Source: Minwuia sp. | Lineage (GTDB): Bacteria; Pseudomonadota; Alphaproteobacteria; Minwuiales; Minwuiaceae | Assembly: GCA_029210175.1 (NCBI GenBank) | Contig: JARGPL010000003.1 | Location: forward strand, 186,001-250,000 | DNA length: 64,000 bases | Direction of reading: 5' to 3' | Shown: one piece after another, positions 1 through 9,361 of the stretch | Numbering within the stretch: position 1 is the stretch's first letter | How the letters are laid out: each line of letters starts with the position of its first letter | Made by a program: the position numbers and the translations under genes | The notes under the pieces: generated by a model | Database searches by the model: none | Told to the model about the DNA's origin: nothing | Seen by the model: the letters and a program-made list of their open reading frames with translations, nothing else

Positions 1-668
1 CCGACCGGTCCAAGGCCCAGCCCCAGGATCGCCAGCCATTCGATCCCGACGGGCGTGACCGTCTGCTCCGTCGCCAGATGCAGGACCAGCGCACCAACCG
101 CCGTGACGCCGCAGAACCCGCCCACCGCATCCGTCGGCACATGGGCAAAGCGGCGATTGAGCACGGAATAGCCGGACCAGATCAGGGCGCAGGCCATGGC
201 GGCCAGATACCCGGTGGTGAATGCCGGGTCGAAGTGCGCGCCGTGCTTCGCCACGATCAGGATCGCCCCGGCAAAGCCGAGCACCGCGCCGATCACATGG
301 AACAGTTTCAGGCGCTGGCCGGGCAACAGGGCGGAGAACAGGACAATCAGCAACGGCCAGAGGTACGCGATCAGGCTCGCCTCCACCACCGGCGCATTGC
401 GCAGCGCAACGAAGTACATGGTGTGATAGCCGAACAGGCCAGCGATCCCGAGACACCAGACCCCCAGTGGCTGGCGCAGACGTTTCAGCGGATTCTGCCC
501 CCGCCGAATCCAGACCAGCAGTGCAATCACGAACGCGACGGCAAAGCTCATCGCGGTCAGTTGCAGCGGTGGCACGGTTCCCGATGCCGCCGTCATCAGC
601 GCCAGCAACGCCCAGAGCAGGACGGCACCGATACCGATCAGGGTTGCGCGTCGCGTTTCTTGCCGCAT
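1..668 (-). CDS. EamA/DMT-superfamily membrane exporter, 3' end cut by the window edge
   Basis: An inner-membrane carrier of the drug/metabolite transporter (EamA) superfamily, probably exporting a small metabolite such as an amino acid. The frame opens with ATG at 668 and runs off the left edge without a stop, so 222 codons are visible and roughly a quarter of a ~300-residue carrier is missing. A short basic N-terminus (MRQETRR) is followed by seven complete hydrophobic helices, for example IGIGAVLLWALLALM and FHVIGAVLGFAGAILIV. The layout (an HTMYFVALRNAP stretch after helix 3, then EASLIAYLWPLL) resembles aromatic amino acid exporters of the YddG type, but the substrate cannot be read from this. 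It diverges from the racemase-family gene, whose preferred start lies 62 bp away. Confidence 0.8.
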   Translation of the reverse strand, partial: MRQETRRATLIGIGAVLLWALLALMTAASGTVPPLQLTAMSFAVAFVIALLVWIRRGQNPLKRLRQPLGVWCLGIAGLFGYHTMYFVALRNAPVVEASLIAYLWPLLIVLFSALLPGQRLKLFHVIGAVLGFAGAILIVAKHGAHFDPAFTTGYLAAMACALIWSGYSVLNRRFAHVPTDAVGGFCGVTAVGALVLHLATEQTVTPVGIEWLAILGLGLGPV

Positions 669-730
669 CAATGCACTCTGTGGTTCATGGGGGCACGCCG
701 TTCAATACCGCCCTTACAGGGAGTTTCACC

Positions 731-1369
731 GTGGGTGAACTGGTTTTCTTCCATACCGCTGAAAGCAACGTCGACCTGTTCGAGCGTGCCGCGCGGGCGG
801 TGAACCTGCCAGGCGCGCGGCGGCATGTCATCCGGCCCGAGTTGCTGGAGTCCGCGCGGATTGCCGGCAGCCTGACGGAAACCGTGCGCAGCAACGCAGC
901 CAGCCAGATGGCTGAGGCGCTGGAGGGTGCGATGCAACTCATCTGCACCTGCTCGACCATCGGTCCGGCAGCAGACGACCTGGCCGGCAGGGGACGGCCC
1001 GTGCTGCGGGTCGACCGGGCGCTGGCGGAGCGGGCGATCACCAAGGGCACGCGCATCGCCGCGCTTGTGACAGCGAAGACCACCATCGAGCCCACACGAG
1101 AGCTTTTCATTGCCGTGGCGGAGAAACTCGACCGCCACATCATGCTGGACCTGATCTTTGTCGAGGGCGCCGTTGATCTGTTCCTGGACGGCAATCTGTC
1201 CGCCTACAATCAGGCCATCGCCAACGCGGTGGATGCCACACCGCCAGGCTATGATGCGATCGTGCTGGGCCAGGCGTCCATGGCCCCGGCAGCCGAACTC
1301 GCCAGCAAGCAGGTCATGACGAGTCCGGACACATCCATGCGGGCGCTGGCGTCTCAACTGCGCCCCTGA
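731..1369 (+). CDS. Asp/Glu/hydantoin racemase-family protein
   Basis: A 212-residue protein of the aspartate/glutamate racemase fold, cytosolic. The CTCSTIG motif (Cys72/Cys74) is where the first catalytic cysteine of the family sits. The second-half motif reads LGQASMAPAA (about 179-188) and has no cysteine, so a classical two-cysteine racemase mechanism is doubtful. Many uncharacterised relatives share this arrangement. I chose the GTG at 731 because AGGGAG lies 7 nt upstream. An in-frame ATG at 671 would lie only 2 bp from the divergent transporter start and has no ribosome binding site. Substrate unknown. Confidence 0.7.
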   Translation: MGELVFFHTAESNVDLFERAARAVNLPGARRHVIRPELLESARIAGSLTETVRSNAASQMAEALEGAMQLICTCSTIGPAADDLAGRGRPVLRVDRALAERAITKGTRIAALVTAKTTIEPTRELFIAVAEKLDRHIMLDLIFVEGAVDLFLDGNLSAYNQAIANAVDATPPGYDAIVLGQASMAPAAELASKQVMTSPDTSMRALASQLRP

Positions 1370-1382
1370 GCCTGGAAACTCG

Positions 1383-1398
1383 AACAGGCATGCCTGTT
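1383..1398. promoter_or_regulatory. 16-bp perfect palindrome upstream of the acyl-CoA dehydrogenase pair
   Basis: AACAGGCATGCCTGTT is a perfect palindrome with no loop, lying between the stop of the racemase-family gene and the first dehydrogenase start 95 bp downstream. A loopless symmetric site suits a dimeric regulator better than a terminator, and no T-run follows it. No regulator gene is adjacent, so its role is a guess. Confidence 0.3.
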
Positions 1399-1492
1399 TC
1401 CGGGCAAGGGCAAAGCCGGTACTGGTATCGCGGCCTGACTGACGGCATATAGTGGGTCAGTCACAGCAAGGCTCTGGGGAGGAGCAGGCACC

Positions 1493-2689
1493 ATGGAACT
1501 GGCATTCTCGCCAGCTGAGCAGGCATTTCGCGCCGAGGTCCGGGCATTCCTGGATGCGGAGCTGCCTGATGACCTGAGGGACAAGGTCCGCCACCGCCGG
1601 GAACTTCAGCGCGAGGATTACCTGCGCTGGCAACGAATCCTGCATGCCCGCGGCTGGATCGCGGGCGCTTGGCCAAAGGAACATGGCGGCTGCGAGTGGT
1701 CACCGGCGGAGCGCCACATCTTCGATGAGGAGTGCCACGCCGCCGACGCGCCGCCCCTGCTGCCGTTCGGCCTGCAGATGGTCGGGCCGGTGATCTATAC
1801 CTTCGGGCGACCGGATCAGAAGGAGTTCTTCCTGCCGCGTCTGCTGTCGGGTGAGCATTGGTGGTGCCAGGGCTATTCGGAGCCGGGATCGGGGTCGGAT
1901 CTGGCCAGCCTGCAGACTGCTGCGGTGCGCGATGGCGACGACTACATCATCAATGGCCAGAAGATATGGACGTCGCTGGCCCATCATGCGGACTGGATAT
2001 TCTGTCTGGCCAGGACGCAGAAGGAAGGCAAGCATCAGGAAGGCATCAGCTTCCTGCTGATCGACATGAAGACACCCGGTATCACGGTACGTCCGCTGGT
2101 CCTGATGGATCAGGGGCATCACGTGAACGAGGTATTCTTCGAAAACGTCCGCGTGCCCGTCGCCAACCGCATTGGTGAGGAGAACAAGGGCTGGACCTAT
2201 GCCAAGTTCCTGCTGGGCAATGAACGCGCCGGCATCGCGGAAGTGGCCTGGAACAAGAAGCTGCTGCAGCGCCTGAAGGAAATGGCGGCAGACACCCCGG
2301 CCAGCGGCGAGCGGCTGCTGGATGACGCCCTGTTTTCGCGCAAGGTGGCAGAGACGGAGATAAAGCTGACGGCGCTGGAGTATTGCAATCTGCGCATCCT
2401 CGCCGCTATGCAGGAGGGATCGCCCCCCGGTGGGGAGGCGAGTATGCTGAAGCTGCTGGGGTCGGAGGTGACACAGTCGATCACCGAGCTGACAGTGGAA
2501 GCGCTTGGATACTACGCCGCCCCTTACGAGATGGCGGATCAGACGCCCGGCAGCAACTGGACCCCGGTGGGGCCGGAAGCGGCAGAAGGCGTGATGGGGC
2601 AGCACCTGTTCATGCGGGCGATCACGATCGCCGGCGGATCGAGTGAGGTTCAGAAGAACATCATCGCGAAGATGGTGTTAGGATTGTAG
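1493..2689 (+). CDS. acyl-CoA dehydrogenase, resembles pimeloyl-CoA dehydrogenase large subunit (PimC type)
   Basis: A 398-residue FAD-dependent acyl-CoA dehydrogenase of full family length, introducing the alpha-beta double bond in an acyl-CoA. The FAD/acyl-CoA binding motif GYSEPGSGSDLA lies at about 127-138, and the C-terminal AGGSSEVQKNIIAKMVLGL is the usual dimer/FAD contact end. GGGGAGG precedes the ATG. The second dehydrogenase begins 57 bp downstream on the same strand. This large-plus-small pairing is how the pimeloyl-CoA dehydrogenase genes pimC and pimD are arranged in Rhodopseudomonas, and the sequence recalls PimC. Other paired dehydrogenases (steroid or dicarboxylate) look similar, so the substrate is inferred. 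The presence of badH and badI at 57-59 kb supports the pimeloyl-CoA reading. Confidence 0.85.
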   Translation: MELAFSPAEQAFRAEVRAFLDAELPDDLRDKVRHRRELQREDYLRWQRILHARGWIAGAWPKEHGGCEWSPAERHIFDEECHAADAPPLLPFGLQMVGPVIYTFGRPDQKEFFLPRLLSGEHWWCQGYSEPGSGSDLASLQTAAVRDGDDYIINGQKIWTSLAHHADWIFCLARTQKEGKHQEGISFLLIDMKTPGITVRPLVLMDQGHHVNEVFFENVRVPVANRIGEENKGWTYAKFLLGNERAGIAEVAWNKKLLQRLKEMAADTPASGERLLDDALFSRKVAETEIKLTALEYCNLRILAAMQEGSPPGGEASMLKLLGSEVTQSITELTVEALGYYAAPYEMADQTPGSNWTPVGPEAAEGVMGQHLFMRAITIAGGSSEVQKNIIAKMVLGL

Positions 2690-2746
2690 GCGGGTGCCGC
2701 GCAGGCGGTATTCCGGGATCATGAGGCGGGGAGGAAACAGGGCCCG

Positions 2747-3877
2747 ATGGATTTCAACCTTTCGGAAGAACAGCAACTGCTGAAAGACAGCGTCGACCGG
2801 TTCGTGCTGGACGGATACGACTTCGAGAAGCGGCGCAAGCACGCCAACACCGATGACGGCTTCAGCCGCGACAACTGGAAGAAGTTTGCCGAACTCGGCT
2901 GGCTGGCCGTTGGCCTGCCGGAGGAGTACGGCGGATTTGGCGGCCCGATCGAAACCATGATCGTGATGGAAGCCATTGGCCGTGGTCTGGTGACCGAACC
3001 CTATCTCGCCACCGTCGTCCTCGGCTCCGGCCTGGTTGCCGAAGCCGGCACTGACGCGCAGAAGACGGAAATCCTGGGTGCGGTCGCCGAAGGCAACTGC
3101 ATGCTGGCGTTCGGCTATGCGGAGCCGACATCACGCTTCAATCTGGCCGACGTCACGACGAAGGCGGAAAAGAAGGGTGGTGGCTACGTCCTGAACGGCC
3201 ACAAGTCGGTCGTCTATGGCGCGCCGTCGGCTGACAAGATCATCGTGTCCGCCCGCACGTCGGGTGGTGTTCGTGACCGTGATGGCATCTCGCTGTTCAT
3301 CGTCGACAACAATGCAAGCGGTGTCAGCCGCCGCGACTATCCCACCGCCGACGGCCTGCGTGCGTCCGAAGTGATGCTGGAGAATGTCGAGGTTGGTGCC
3401 GACGCCATGCTGGGTGCGGAAGGTGCAGCCCTGCCGGTGATCGAGAAGGTCGTGGACCAGGGCATCGCCGCCCTGTGTGCCGAGGCCGTAGGCTGCATGG
3501 AGATGCTGAAGGACGAGACCAACGAGTATCTCAAGACCCGCAAGCAGTTCGGCGTACCCATCGGCAAGTTCCAGGTGCTGCAGCATCGCATGGTCGACTG
3601 CTTCATCGAACTCGAACAGTCCCGCTCCATGACCTACATGGTCACGCTGAAGCTGGATGAGGACGATACCGAACGCCGCAAGGCCGCATCGTCCGCCAAG
3701 GCTCAGATCGGCAAGGGCGGTGTCTTCATCGGCGCCCAGTCCGTACAGATGCATGGCGGCATGGGCATGACCGACGAACTGAAGATCAGCCATTACTACA
3801 AGCGGCTGATGCAGATCGACACCATGTTCGGCAATCGCGACTGGCACCTGAAGCAGTTTGCTGCCCTGACGCAGTAA
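2747..3877 (+). CDS. acyl-CoA dehydrogenase, resembles pimeloyl-CoA dehydrogenase small subunit (PimD type)
   Basis: A 376-residue acyl-CoA dehydrogenase that probably forms a heteromer with the upstream enzyme. The N-terminus MDFNLSEEQQLLKDSVDRF, the FGYAEPTSRFNLADV region and the C-terminal QMHGGMGMTDELKISHYYKR are as I recall them in annotated pimeloyl-CoA dehydrogenase small subunits. GGCGGGGAGG lies about 15 nt before the ATG. A strong rho-independent terminator follows, so the pair ends a transcription unit. The FAD-fold assignment is certain; the exact acyl substrate (pimeloyl-CoA or another dicarboxylyl or branched acyl-CoA) is inferred. Confidence 0.85.
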   Translation: MDFNLSEEQQLLKDSVDRFVLDGYDFEKRRKHANTDDGFSRDNWKKFAELGWLAVGLPEEYGGFGGPIETMIVMEAIGRGLVTEPYLATVVLGSGLVAEAGTDAQKTEILGAVAEGNCMLAFGYAEPTSRFNLADVTTKAEKKGGGYVLNGHKSVVYGAPSADKIIVSARTSGGVRDRDGISLFIVDNNASGVSRRDYPTADGLRASEVMLENVEVGADAMLGAEGAALPVIEKVVDQGIAALCAEAVGCMEMLKDETNEYLKTRKQFGVPIGKFQVLQHRMVDCFIELEQSRSMTYMVTLKLDEDDTERRKAASSAKAQIGKGGVFIGAQSVQMHGGMGMTDELKISHYYKRLMQIDTMFGNRDWHLKQFAALTQ

Positions 3878-3903
3878 TACCGCCTCCGACGGCCCGACAG
3901 ATC

Positions 3904-3942
3904 ATCCCGGCCAGGCCCTGCCTGCGCCGGGATTTTCTTTTT
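3904..3942 (+). terminator. rho-independent terminator after the acyl-CoA dehydrogenase pair
   Basis: Arms ATCCCGGC (3904-3911) and GCCGGGAT (3926-3933) pair perfectly around a 14-nt loop and are followed directly by a T-rich run (TTTTCTTTTT). It lies 27 bp after the dehydrogenase stop and just before the ribosome binding site of the serine hydrolase. Confidence 0.85.
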
Positions 3943-3959
3943 CGAGAGGGAGAAGCGCG

Positions 3960-5216
3960 ATGAAGCGGCTCATCATTGGTCTGTTCGTCTTCGTGGCCAT
4001 GCACACCGGTTCCGCTGGCGGAGAACCGCTGCAGCAAGGCGACGCTGCGGCGCTGGGTTTCGACCCTGCAAGCCTCAGCGCACTCGACAACCGGCTGCAG
4101 GCGAGCATCGACAGCGGTGCCTTTCCCGGGGCAGTGGTCATGGTCGTCCGCGATGGACAGGTGGCCCATCTGCGCGCGCTCGGGCTCCGAACTCCTGACG
4201 GTGCGCCGATGACGGCCGACAGCATCTTCCGCATCTATTCCATGACCAAGCCCATTGTCTCGGTCGCAGCGCTGATGCTGGTGGAGCGGGGCAAGCTGCG
4301 CCTGGATCAGCCGCTGAGCGACCTGATCCCGGCCTACGCGGCAACGCGTGTGGCGACGGGGTCCCTGGACGCCAACGGCGACCTGGCAACCGAACCGGCA
4401 GCGCGCCCGATCACCATCCGCGACCTGATGCGCCATACCTCCGGCCTCACCTACGGCTTCTTCGGCCAGGGCCTGGTGCGACAGGCCTACCGGGATGCCG
4501 CGAAGGACAGCGCTGGCTTGGCCAACGTTGCCGCTGCAATGCAGCTGGCCAGCCTGCCCCTGGAACATCAGCCGGGCACGACGTGGGAATACAGCCGTGC
4601 CACCGATGTGCTTGGCGCCGTGGTCGAGATCGTGGCGGGCAAACCGCTGGGGGATACCCTCGCGGAGATGATCTTCACCCCCTTGGGGATGCATGACACG
4701 GGTTTCACGATACCTGATGAAACAGACCACCCCCGTATCGCCGAACCCTTTGACGGCGACAGGATCGGCCGCTACCCGCTGTTCAATCCGCGGGAGAAAC
4801 GCAGGCTGCATTCCGGCGGCGGCGGCCTGCTCTCGACGGTCCAGGACTACGCGCGCTTCGCACAGATGCTGCTGAACGGTGGGGAACTGAATGGCGTGCG
4901 GGTGCTGAAGATTGAAACGGTGGCAATGATGACCCGAGACCACACCATCTCCGAAGGCATCAGGCCGGGAAAATACTACATCCCGGGTCGCGGCTATGGT
5001 TTCGGCCTGGGGGTCGCGGTGCGCATCTCGGATGAACGGGCAAGCCAGCCCGGCACTGTCGGCGACTATTTCTGGGGCGGGGCCGCAGGCACGTCATATT
5101 TCGCCGATCCGGCGCAGAACCTGTTCGCGATCCTGATGATCCAGTCACCAAAAAGCCGTCGGGCCGCCCGGGCCGAATTGCGCGCCGGCGTCTACGAGGC
5201 GATGGCCCGACGATAG
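3960..5216 (+). CDS. exported serine hydrolase, class C beta-lactamase / esterase family
   Basis: A 418-residue beta-lactamase-fold serine hydrolase, probably an esterase or D-amino acid-type peptidase rather than a resistance enzyme. A Sec-type signal peptide covers about residues 1-19 (MKRLIIGLFVFVAMHTGSA), which suggests a periplasmic location. The nucleophile motif SMTK is at 94-97 (S-x-x-K). The YxN-like motif reads YSR at 211-213, so the usual Asn is replaced, as is common in EstB-like esterases. A HSGGGGLLS segment lies near residue 282. GAGGGAG precedes the ATG. It is isolated: a terminator lies upstream and the convergent HIT gene ends 14 bp beyond its stop. Confidence 0.85.
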   Translation: MKRLIIGLFVFVAMHTGSAGGEPLQQGDAAALGFDPASLSALDNRLQASIDSGAFPGAVVMVVRDGQVAHLRALGLRTPDGAPMTADSIFRIYSMTKPIVSVAALMLVERGKLRLDQPLSDLIPAYAATRVATGSLDANGDLATEPAARPITIRDLMRHTSGLTYGFFGQGLVRQAYRDAAKDSAGLANVAAAMQLASLPLEHQPGTTWEYSRATDVLGAVVEIVAGKPLGDTLAEMIFTPLGMHDTGFTIPDETDHPRIAEPFDGDRIGRYPLFNPREKRRLHSGGGGLLSTVQDYARFAQMLLNGGELNGVRVLKIETVAMMTRDHTISEGIRPGKYYIPGRGYGFGLGVAVRISDERASQPGTVGDYFWGGAAGTSYFADPAQNLFAILMIQSPKSRRAARAELRAGVYEAMARR

Positions 5217-5230
5217 GCAGAACGTCGTCG

Positions 5231-5593
5231 TCAGTCCTTGCGCACCATCCGACCCAGCGGGCGGCCACCGAAGATGTGGACGTGGAAATGGAACACGATC
5301 TGACCGGCGCTGGCACCGTTGTTGGTGGTCAGGCGGAACCCTTCGCCCGCCACGCCCGCGACTTCGGCGGTCTCATTGACGGATTTCCAGAAGCCCGTGA
5401 TTTCCTCCGGCGACGCCTTGGCCATGAAATCCTCGAAATCAATGTACGGCCGCTTCGGGATCACCAGGATGTGGACTGGGGTCTGCGGCTGAATATCCTC
5501 GAATGCCAGCGCGAAGTCGGTTTCATGAACCTTCCTGCAGGGCAGTTCGCCGCGCAGGATCTTGGCGAAGACATTGTCGTTGTCATAGCTCAT
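5231..5593 (-). CDS. HIT-family (HinT-like) nucleotide hydrolase
   Basis: A 120-residue histidine-triad protein with the catalytic motif HFHVHIFGG near the C-terminus (H-x-H-x-H). Family members hydrolyse adenosine phosphoramidates and related AMP-lysine or aminoacyl-AMP adducts in the cytosol. It is the last gene of the histidine operon, 5 bp after hisE. A HIT gene at the end of his operons is common in alphaproteobacteria, though no role in histidine synthesis is established. Full length for the family. Confidence 0.92.
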   Translation of the reverse strand: MSYDNDNVFAKILRGELPCRKVHETDFALAFEDIQPQTPVHILVIPKRPYIDFEDFMAKASPEEITGFWKSVNETAEVAGVAGEGFRLTTNNGASAGQIVFHFHVHIFGGRPLGRMVRKD

Positions 5594-5598
5594 GGGGG

Positions 5599-5928
5599 TC
5601 AGTCCTCCTTGCGGGATGCCTTTTCGGCGATCCCGGAAATGCCTTCACGACGGGCCAGTTCGGCCATGACTTCCGCCGGTTCGATGCCGAGGTGAGACCA
5701 CAGCACCGTCAGATGAAACAACAGGTCGGCACTCTCCGACACCACGCTGTCGCGCCCTTCGCTGACGGCGGCCAGGGCGGTTTCCACCGCTTCCTCACCG
5801 ACCTTCTGTGCGATCTTGGATGTGCCCTTTGCGTGCAGCCGCGCGACATAGGACGTTTCAGGGTCTGCGGTCTTCCGTTCCTCCGCCAGGGCGTAGAGAC
5901 GCTCCAGCATGTTCTGGCTGTCGGTCAT
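5599..5928 (-). CDS. hisE: phosphoribosyl-ATP pyrophosphatase
   Basis: A 109-residue all-alpha pyrophosphohydrolase of the MazG-like fold that converts phosphoribosyl-ATP to phosphoribosyl-AMP, the second step of histidine synthesis. The [13 protein letters not shown] segment and the [14 protein letters not shown] segment (E-E and E-x-x-D metal ligands) are diagnostic. It overlaps the end of hisF by 4 nt (ATGA), so translation is coupled. It is a stand-alone HisE, not fused to HisI; hisI is not in the window. Confidence 0.95.
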   Translation of the reverse strand: MTDSQNMLERLYALAEERKTADPETSYVARLHAKGTSKIAQKVGEEAVETALAAVSEGRDSVVSESADLLFHLTVLWSHLGIEPAEVMAELARREGISGIAEKASRKED

Positions 5929-6704
5929 GCCGCGTCCTCCGCTGGCAGCAGACGCACCGGCACGCCAGCAGCCGCCATGTAAGCCTTGGTCTCCGGTATC
6001 GAGAATGTTCCGAAATGAAAAATGGAGGCTGCAAGAACCGCAGATGCGTGACCGTCCCTGACCCCTTCCACCATGTGTTCCAGCGTGCCGACGCCACCGG
6101 ATGCGATCACGGGGATGCTCACCGCGTCGGCCACACCACGGGTCAGACCGATGTCGAAGCCGGTCTTGGCACCGTCACGATCCATCGACGTCAGCAGGAT
6201 CTCCCCCGCGCCCAGGTCGGCCATGCGCTTCGCCCATTCGATGGCATCCAGACCCGTCGCATTGCGCCCGCCGTGGGTGAATATCTCCCACTTGCCCGCG
6301 CCGACGGACTTGGCATCGATGGCGACGGTGATGCACTGACTGCCGAACTTGGTGGCTGCTTCGCCGACGAATTCCGGGCGATGCACGGCGGCGGTATTGA
6401 TCGACACCTTGTCCGCCCCGGCCAGCAGCAACTGCCGCACGTCGTCGTTGGTGCGCACCCCGCCGCCGACAGTCAACGGCATGAAACAGCGTTCCGCCGT
6501 GCGCGCCACGACGTCGAACAGGATGCCGCGCTTCTCGTGGCTCGCGGTGATGTCGAGGAAGCAGAGTTCATCCGCCCCTGCCGCGTCATAGACCGTGGCC
6601 TGCTCCACAGGGTCACCCGCATCGCGCAGATCGACGAAGTTGATGCCCTTCACGACCCGGCCATCCTTCACGTCGAGGCAGGGTATGATGCGTGCCTTCA
6701 ACAT
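5925..6704 (-). CDS. hisF: imidazole glycerol phosphate synthase, cyclase subunit
   Basis: A 259-residue TIM-barrel cyclase that, with the HisH glutaminase, makes imidazole glycerol phosphate and AICAR from PRFAR. The N-terminus [20 protein letters not shown] carries catalytic Asp11, and [11 protein letters not shown] is the phosphate-binding strand near residue 220. It starts 3 bp after hisA stops and its stop overlaps hisE. Confidence 0.97.
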   Translation of the reverse strand: MLKARIIPCLDVKDGRVVKGINFVDLRDAGDPVEQATVYDAAGADELCFLDITASHEKRGILFDVVARTAERCFMPLTVGGGVRTNDDVRQLLLAGADKVSINTAAVHRPEFVGEAATKFGSQCITVAIDAKSVGAGKWEIFTHGGRNATGLDAIEWAKRMADLGAGEILLTSMDRDGAKTGFDIGLTRGVADAVSIPVIASGGVGTLEHMVEGVRDGHASAVLAASIFHFGTFSIPETKAYMAAAGVPVRLLPAEDAA

Positions 6705-6707
6705 GGC

Positions 6708-7433
6708 TCAGGCCCCCGCCACGCGCAGCGCCTCGACGGGATCGATGCGCCCGTCATAGAGCGCACGCCCGATGATCACGCCCTCGATACCCGCATCCGC
6801 CACGGCTTTCAGGCAGTGAATGTCATCAATGCCCGCTACCCCGCCCGAAGCGATGATCGGCAGGCCGGAAACACGCGCCAGATCCGCCGTCGCCTCCACA
6901 TTCACGCCCTGCAGTGCGCCGTCGCGGTCGATATCGGTGTAGACGATGGCCGCGACCCCTGCATCGGCAAATGCCAGCGCCAGATCGGTTGCCAGCATTT
7001 CCGATTGTTCGGCCCAGCCTTCCACCGCCACCTTGCCGCCACGCGCGTCGATGCCGACGACAATGCGGTCAGGGTAATCCCTGCAGGCCGCGCGGACGAT
7101 CTCCGGATCACGCAGGGCCAGGGTCCCCAGAATGACCCGCGCCACGCCCTCCCCCAACCAGGCATCAATGCCGGCGCGATCGCGAATGCCGCCGCCCAGC
7201 TGCACCGGGCGATCAGTCGCCGACAGGACCGCGCGCACCGCCGCCTCATTGGTTGACCGGCCATCGAAGGCACCGTTGAGGTCAACCAGATGCAGCCGCT
7301 CGAACCCCATTGCGCGGAACTTGTCCGCCTGATCCGCCGGATCGGGATTGAACTCGGTCGCGTCGTCCATGCGGCCCTGCAACAGACGCACGCAGCGCCC
7401 GTCCTTCAGATCGATTGCGGGATAGATGTTCAT
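6708..7433 (-). CDS. hisA: ProFAR isomerase
   Basis: A 241-residue TIM barrel that catalyses the Amadori isomerisation of ProFAR to [25 protein letters not shown] carries catalytic Asp8, and [11 protein letters not shown] is the second phosphate loop; HisF next door is the expected homologue. The start overlaps the stop of the upstream acetyltransferase gene by 4 nt (ATGA), so translation is coupled. Confidence 0.96.
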   Translation of the reverse strand: MNIYPAIDLKDGRCVRLLQGRMDDATEFNPDPADQADKFRAMGFERLHLVDLNGAFDGRSTNEAAVRAVLSATDRPVQLGGGIRDRAGIDAWLGEGVARVILGTLALRDPEIVRAACRDYPDRIVVGIDARGGKVAVEGWAEQSEMLATDLALAFADAGVAAIVYTDIDRDGALQGVNVEATADLARVSGLPIIASGGVAGIDDIHCLKAVADAGIEGVIIGRALYDGRIDPVEALRVAGA

Positions 7434-7996
7434 TTGCCTGCCTTGCCCGCCGTGCGCTTGTGCGACAGCACCTTGGTGTAGAAGAATCCGGTCACATAAT
7501 CCTCGCCGACGCGGGCGTAGTTCTGCCGCACGCCCCAGCGAACGAAGCCGGCCTGTTCATAGATCTGGATCGCTGCCGTCTGGGTTTCGCGCACATCCAG
7601 GTCAATCTGCTCGAACCCGTACTCACGTGCAGCATCCTCCGCCATCTGCAGCAGGCCACGCGCCAGTCCCAGACCACGCGCATGCGGTGCGATGAAGAAC
7701 GTCGCCAGGCGGCAGATATGGCCCTGTGCATGATTGTGGCGCGACGGGCGCAACAACTGGGTGGAGCCAACAATGCGTCCGTCCAGCCAGGCCACGAAGA
7801 CCTCCCGCTCCGGCATCAGGACAACGCCCTTCCAGTATGATTCCAGAACTGCGCGGCGCGGCACAATCAGCCAGCCAAAGCCGTTGCCGTCGACAATCGC
7901 GGCCTCCGTCGCGTCACACAGGTCCTGCAGATCCACCTCCTCGATGGACTTCAGACGCTGGATGTCTGTCGACGGCGTGCGCGGCGTATCACTCAT
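7430..7996 (-). CDS. GNAT-family N-acetyltransferase inside the his operon
   Basis: A 188-residue GCN5-related acetyltransferase. The acetyl-CoA-binding signature [10 protein letters not shown] (R-x-x-G-x-A) follows a beta-strand [11 protein letters not shown], and the C-terminal [10 protein letters not shown] is the typical motif B end. The start at 7996 overlaps the hisH stop by 4 nt (ATGA); an in-frame ATG at 8005 is possible but has no better ribosome binding site. The stop overlaps the hisA start by 4 nt. Tight coupling on both sides shows co-expression with histidine synthesis. The substrate is unknown, and this family is not a histidine pathway enzyme. Many alphaproteobacteria carry an unrelated small gene at this position. 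Confidence 0.85.
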   Translation of the reverse strand: MSDTPRTPSTDIQRLKSIEEVDLQDLCDATEAAIVDGNGFGWLIVPRRAVLESYWKGVVLMPEREVFVAWLDGRIVGSTQLLRPSRHNHAQGHICRLATFFIAPHARGLGLARGLLQMAEDAAREYGFEQIDLDVRETQTAAIQIYEQAGFVRWGVRQNYARVGEDYVTGFFYTKVLSHKRTAGKAGK

Positions 7997-8634
7997 GGTG
8001 CCCATTCCAGAAAATTCCGGATCAGGCGCAGACCAACGGCCTGGCTCTTTTCCGGGTGGAACTGGGTGCCGATCATCGTGTCGCGGCCAACCGCCGCCAC
8101 GATGGGCCCGCCATAATCCACGTCCGCCAGCCGCGCGCTGTCAGAGACCCCGCGGAAGCCGTAGGAATGAACGAAATAGGCATGGGCATCATCGCCCAGG
8201 TTCCGGAACACCGGATGCGGCGTGCACAGCCGGATCTCGTTCCAGCCCATGTGCGGAATCTTCAGGGCAGGATCGCCAGGCGTGATCCGGTCCACCGTGC
8301 CGTCAATCCAGCCGAAACCGTCATGCGCACCATGTTCAAGGCCCCGGGTCGCCATCAACTGCATGCCGACGCAGATGCCGAAGAACGGTCGCGCGCGCGC
8401 CACCGCCGATTCCTCCACCGCTTCCCGCAGCCCGGGAATGGCGTTCAGCCCGGCACGGCAATCCGCGAAGGCCCCGACACCAGGCAGCACGACACGATCT
8501 GCGGCGGCAACCCGTTCCGGGTCCCCCGAGACTTCGATCCGGATTTCCGTGCCGATTTCCCGCGCGGCGCGCTCGAACGATTTCGCCGCTGAATGCAGGT
8601 TGCCCGAACCATAATCGACGATGACGGTCAGCAT
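7993..8634 (-). CDS. hisH: imidazole glycerol phosphate synthase, glutaminase subunit
   Basis: A 213-residue class I glutamine amidotransferase supplying ammonia to HisF. The N-terminal [19 protein letters not shown], the nucleophile elbow GICVGMQLM (catalytic Cys) and the catalytic GTQFHPEKS (His-x-x-Glu) are all present. I chose the ATG at 8634 because it gives the canonical N-terminus. It follows hisB by 13 bp. Confidence 0.96.
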   Translation of the reverse strand: MLTVIVDYGSGNLHSAAKSFERAAREIGTEIRIEVSGDPERVAAADRVVLPGVGAFADCRAGLNAIPGLREAVEESAVARARPFFGICVGMQLMATRGLEHGAHDGFGWIDGTVDRITPGDPALKIPHMGWNEIRLCTPHPVFRNLGDDAHAYFVHSYGFRGVSDSARLADVDYGGPIVAAVGRDTMIGTQFHPEKSQAVGLRLIRNFLEWAP

Positions 8635-8647
8635 GGCCCCACCGGCA

Positions 8648-9247
8648 TCACAGGCTGCCGCCCAGCACGCCCTTCGTGGACGGCACGGCGTCGGACTTGC
8701 GCGGGTCGATCTCCAGCGCCTCGCGCAGCGCCCGCGCCACACCCTTGAAGCAGCTTTCGGCGATGTGGTGATTGTTCTCGCCGTACAGATTGTCGATGTG
8801 CAGCGTGATGCCGCCCGCCTGCGCAAAGGCCTGGAACCATTCCTTGAAAAGTTCGGTATCGAAGTCGCCCAGTTTCGGCCGACTGAATTCCACCCGCCAG
8901 ATCAGGTAGGGGCGATTGGAAACGTCCAGCGCGACCTGGGTCAGCGTTTCATCCATGGGGATCAGCGCCGCGCCGTAGCGCGTGATGCCCGCCCGGTCGC
9001 CCAGCGCCTCTGCCAGGGCCGTCCCGATGGCGATGCCGGTGTCTTCCACCGTGTGGTGGAAATCAATGTGGGTATCGCCCTTCGCCCGCACAGTCAGGTC
9101 GATCAGACTGTGGCGCGAAAGCTGTTCCAGCATGTGGTCCAGAAAGCCAATGCCGGTATCGATGGTGTAGATGCCGGAACCATCGACGTTCAGTTCGACG
9201 GAAATCTCGGTTTCCTTGGTACGACGGTCATAGCTGGCCTGGCGCAT
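8648..9247 (-). CDS. hisB: imidazoleglycerol-phosphate dehydratase
   Basis: A 199-residue monofunctional dehydratase, without the phosphatase domain of enteric HisB. The two manganese-binding His motifs are visible: [14 protein letters not shown] and [18 protein letters not shown]. It is the first enzyme gene of this his cluster. The remaining pathway genes (hisG, D, C, I) are not in the window. Confidence 0.97.
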   Translation of the reverse strand: MRQASYDRRTKETEISVELNVDGSGIYTIDTGIGFLDHMLEQLSRHSLIDLTVRAKGDTHIDFHHTVEDTGIAIGTALAEALGDRAGITRYGAALIPMDETLTQVALDVSNRPYLIWRVEFSRPKLGDFDTELFKEWFQAFAQAGGITLHIDNLYGENNHHIAESCFKGVARALREALEIDPRKSDAVPSTKGVLGGSL

Positions 9248-9361
9248 GGCGCGGGTTCCTCAAAAGCTGCAGCAGGATGGATGTGCTGGCGTGCGGTGTT
9301 TCCATCAGATCAACACGCGCTCTATAGCAACTGCGACGACGCGGTCAAAGTGGCAGGCTGC

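Noticed and set aside
3960-5216. Antibiotic-resistance beta-lactamase
   Set aside because: It has the fold and S-x-x-K, but the YxN motif reads YSR and it resembles EstB-like esterases, so resistance is not supported.
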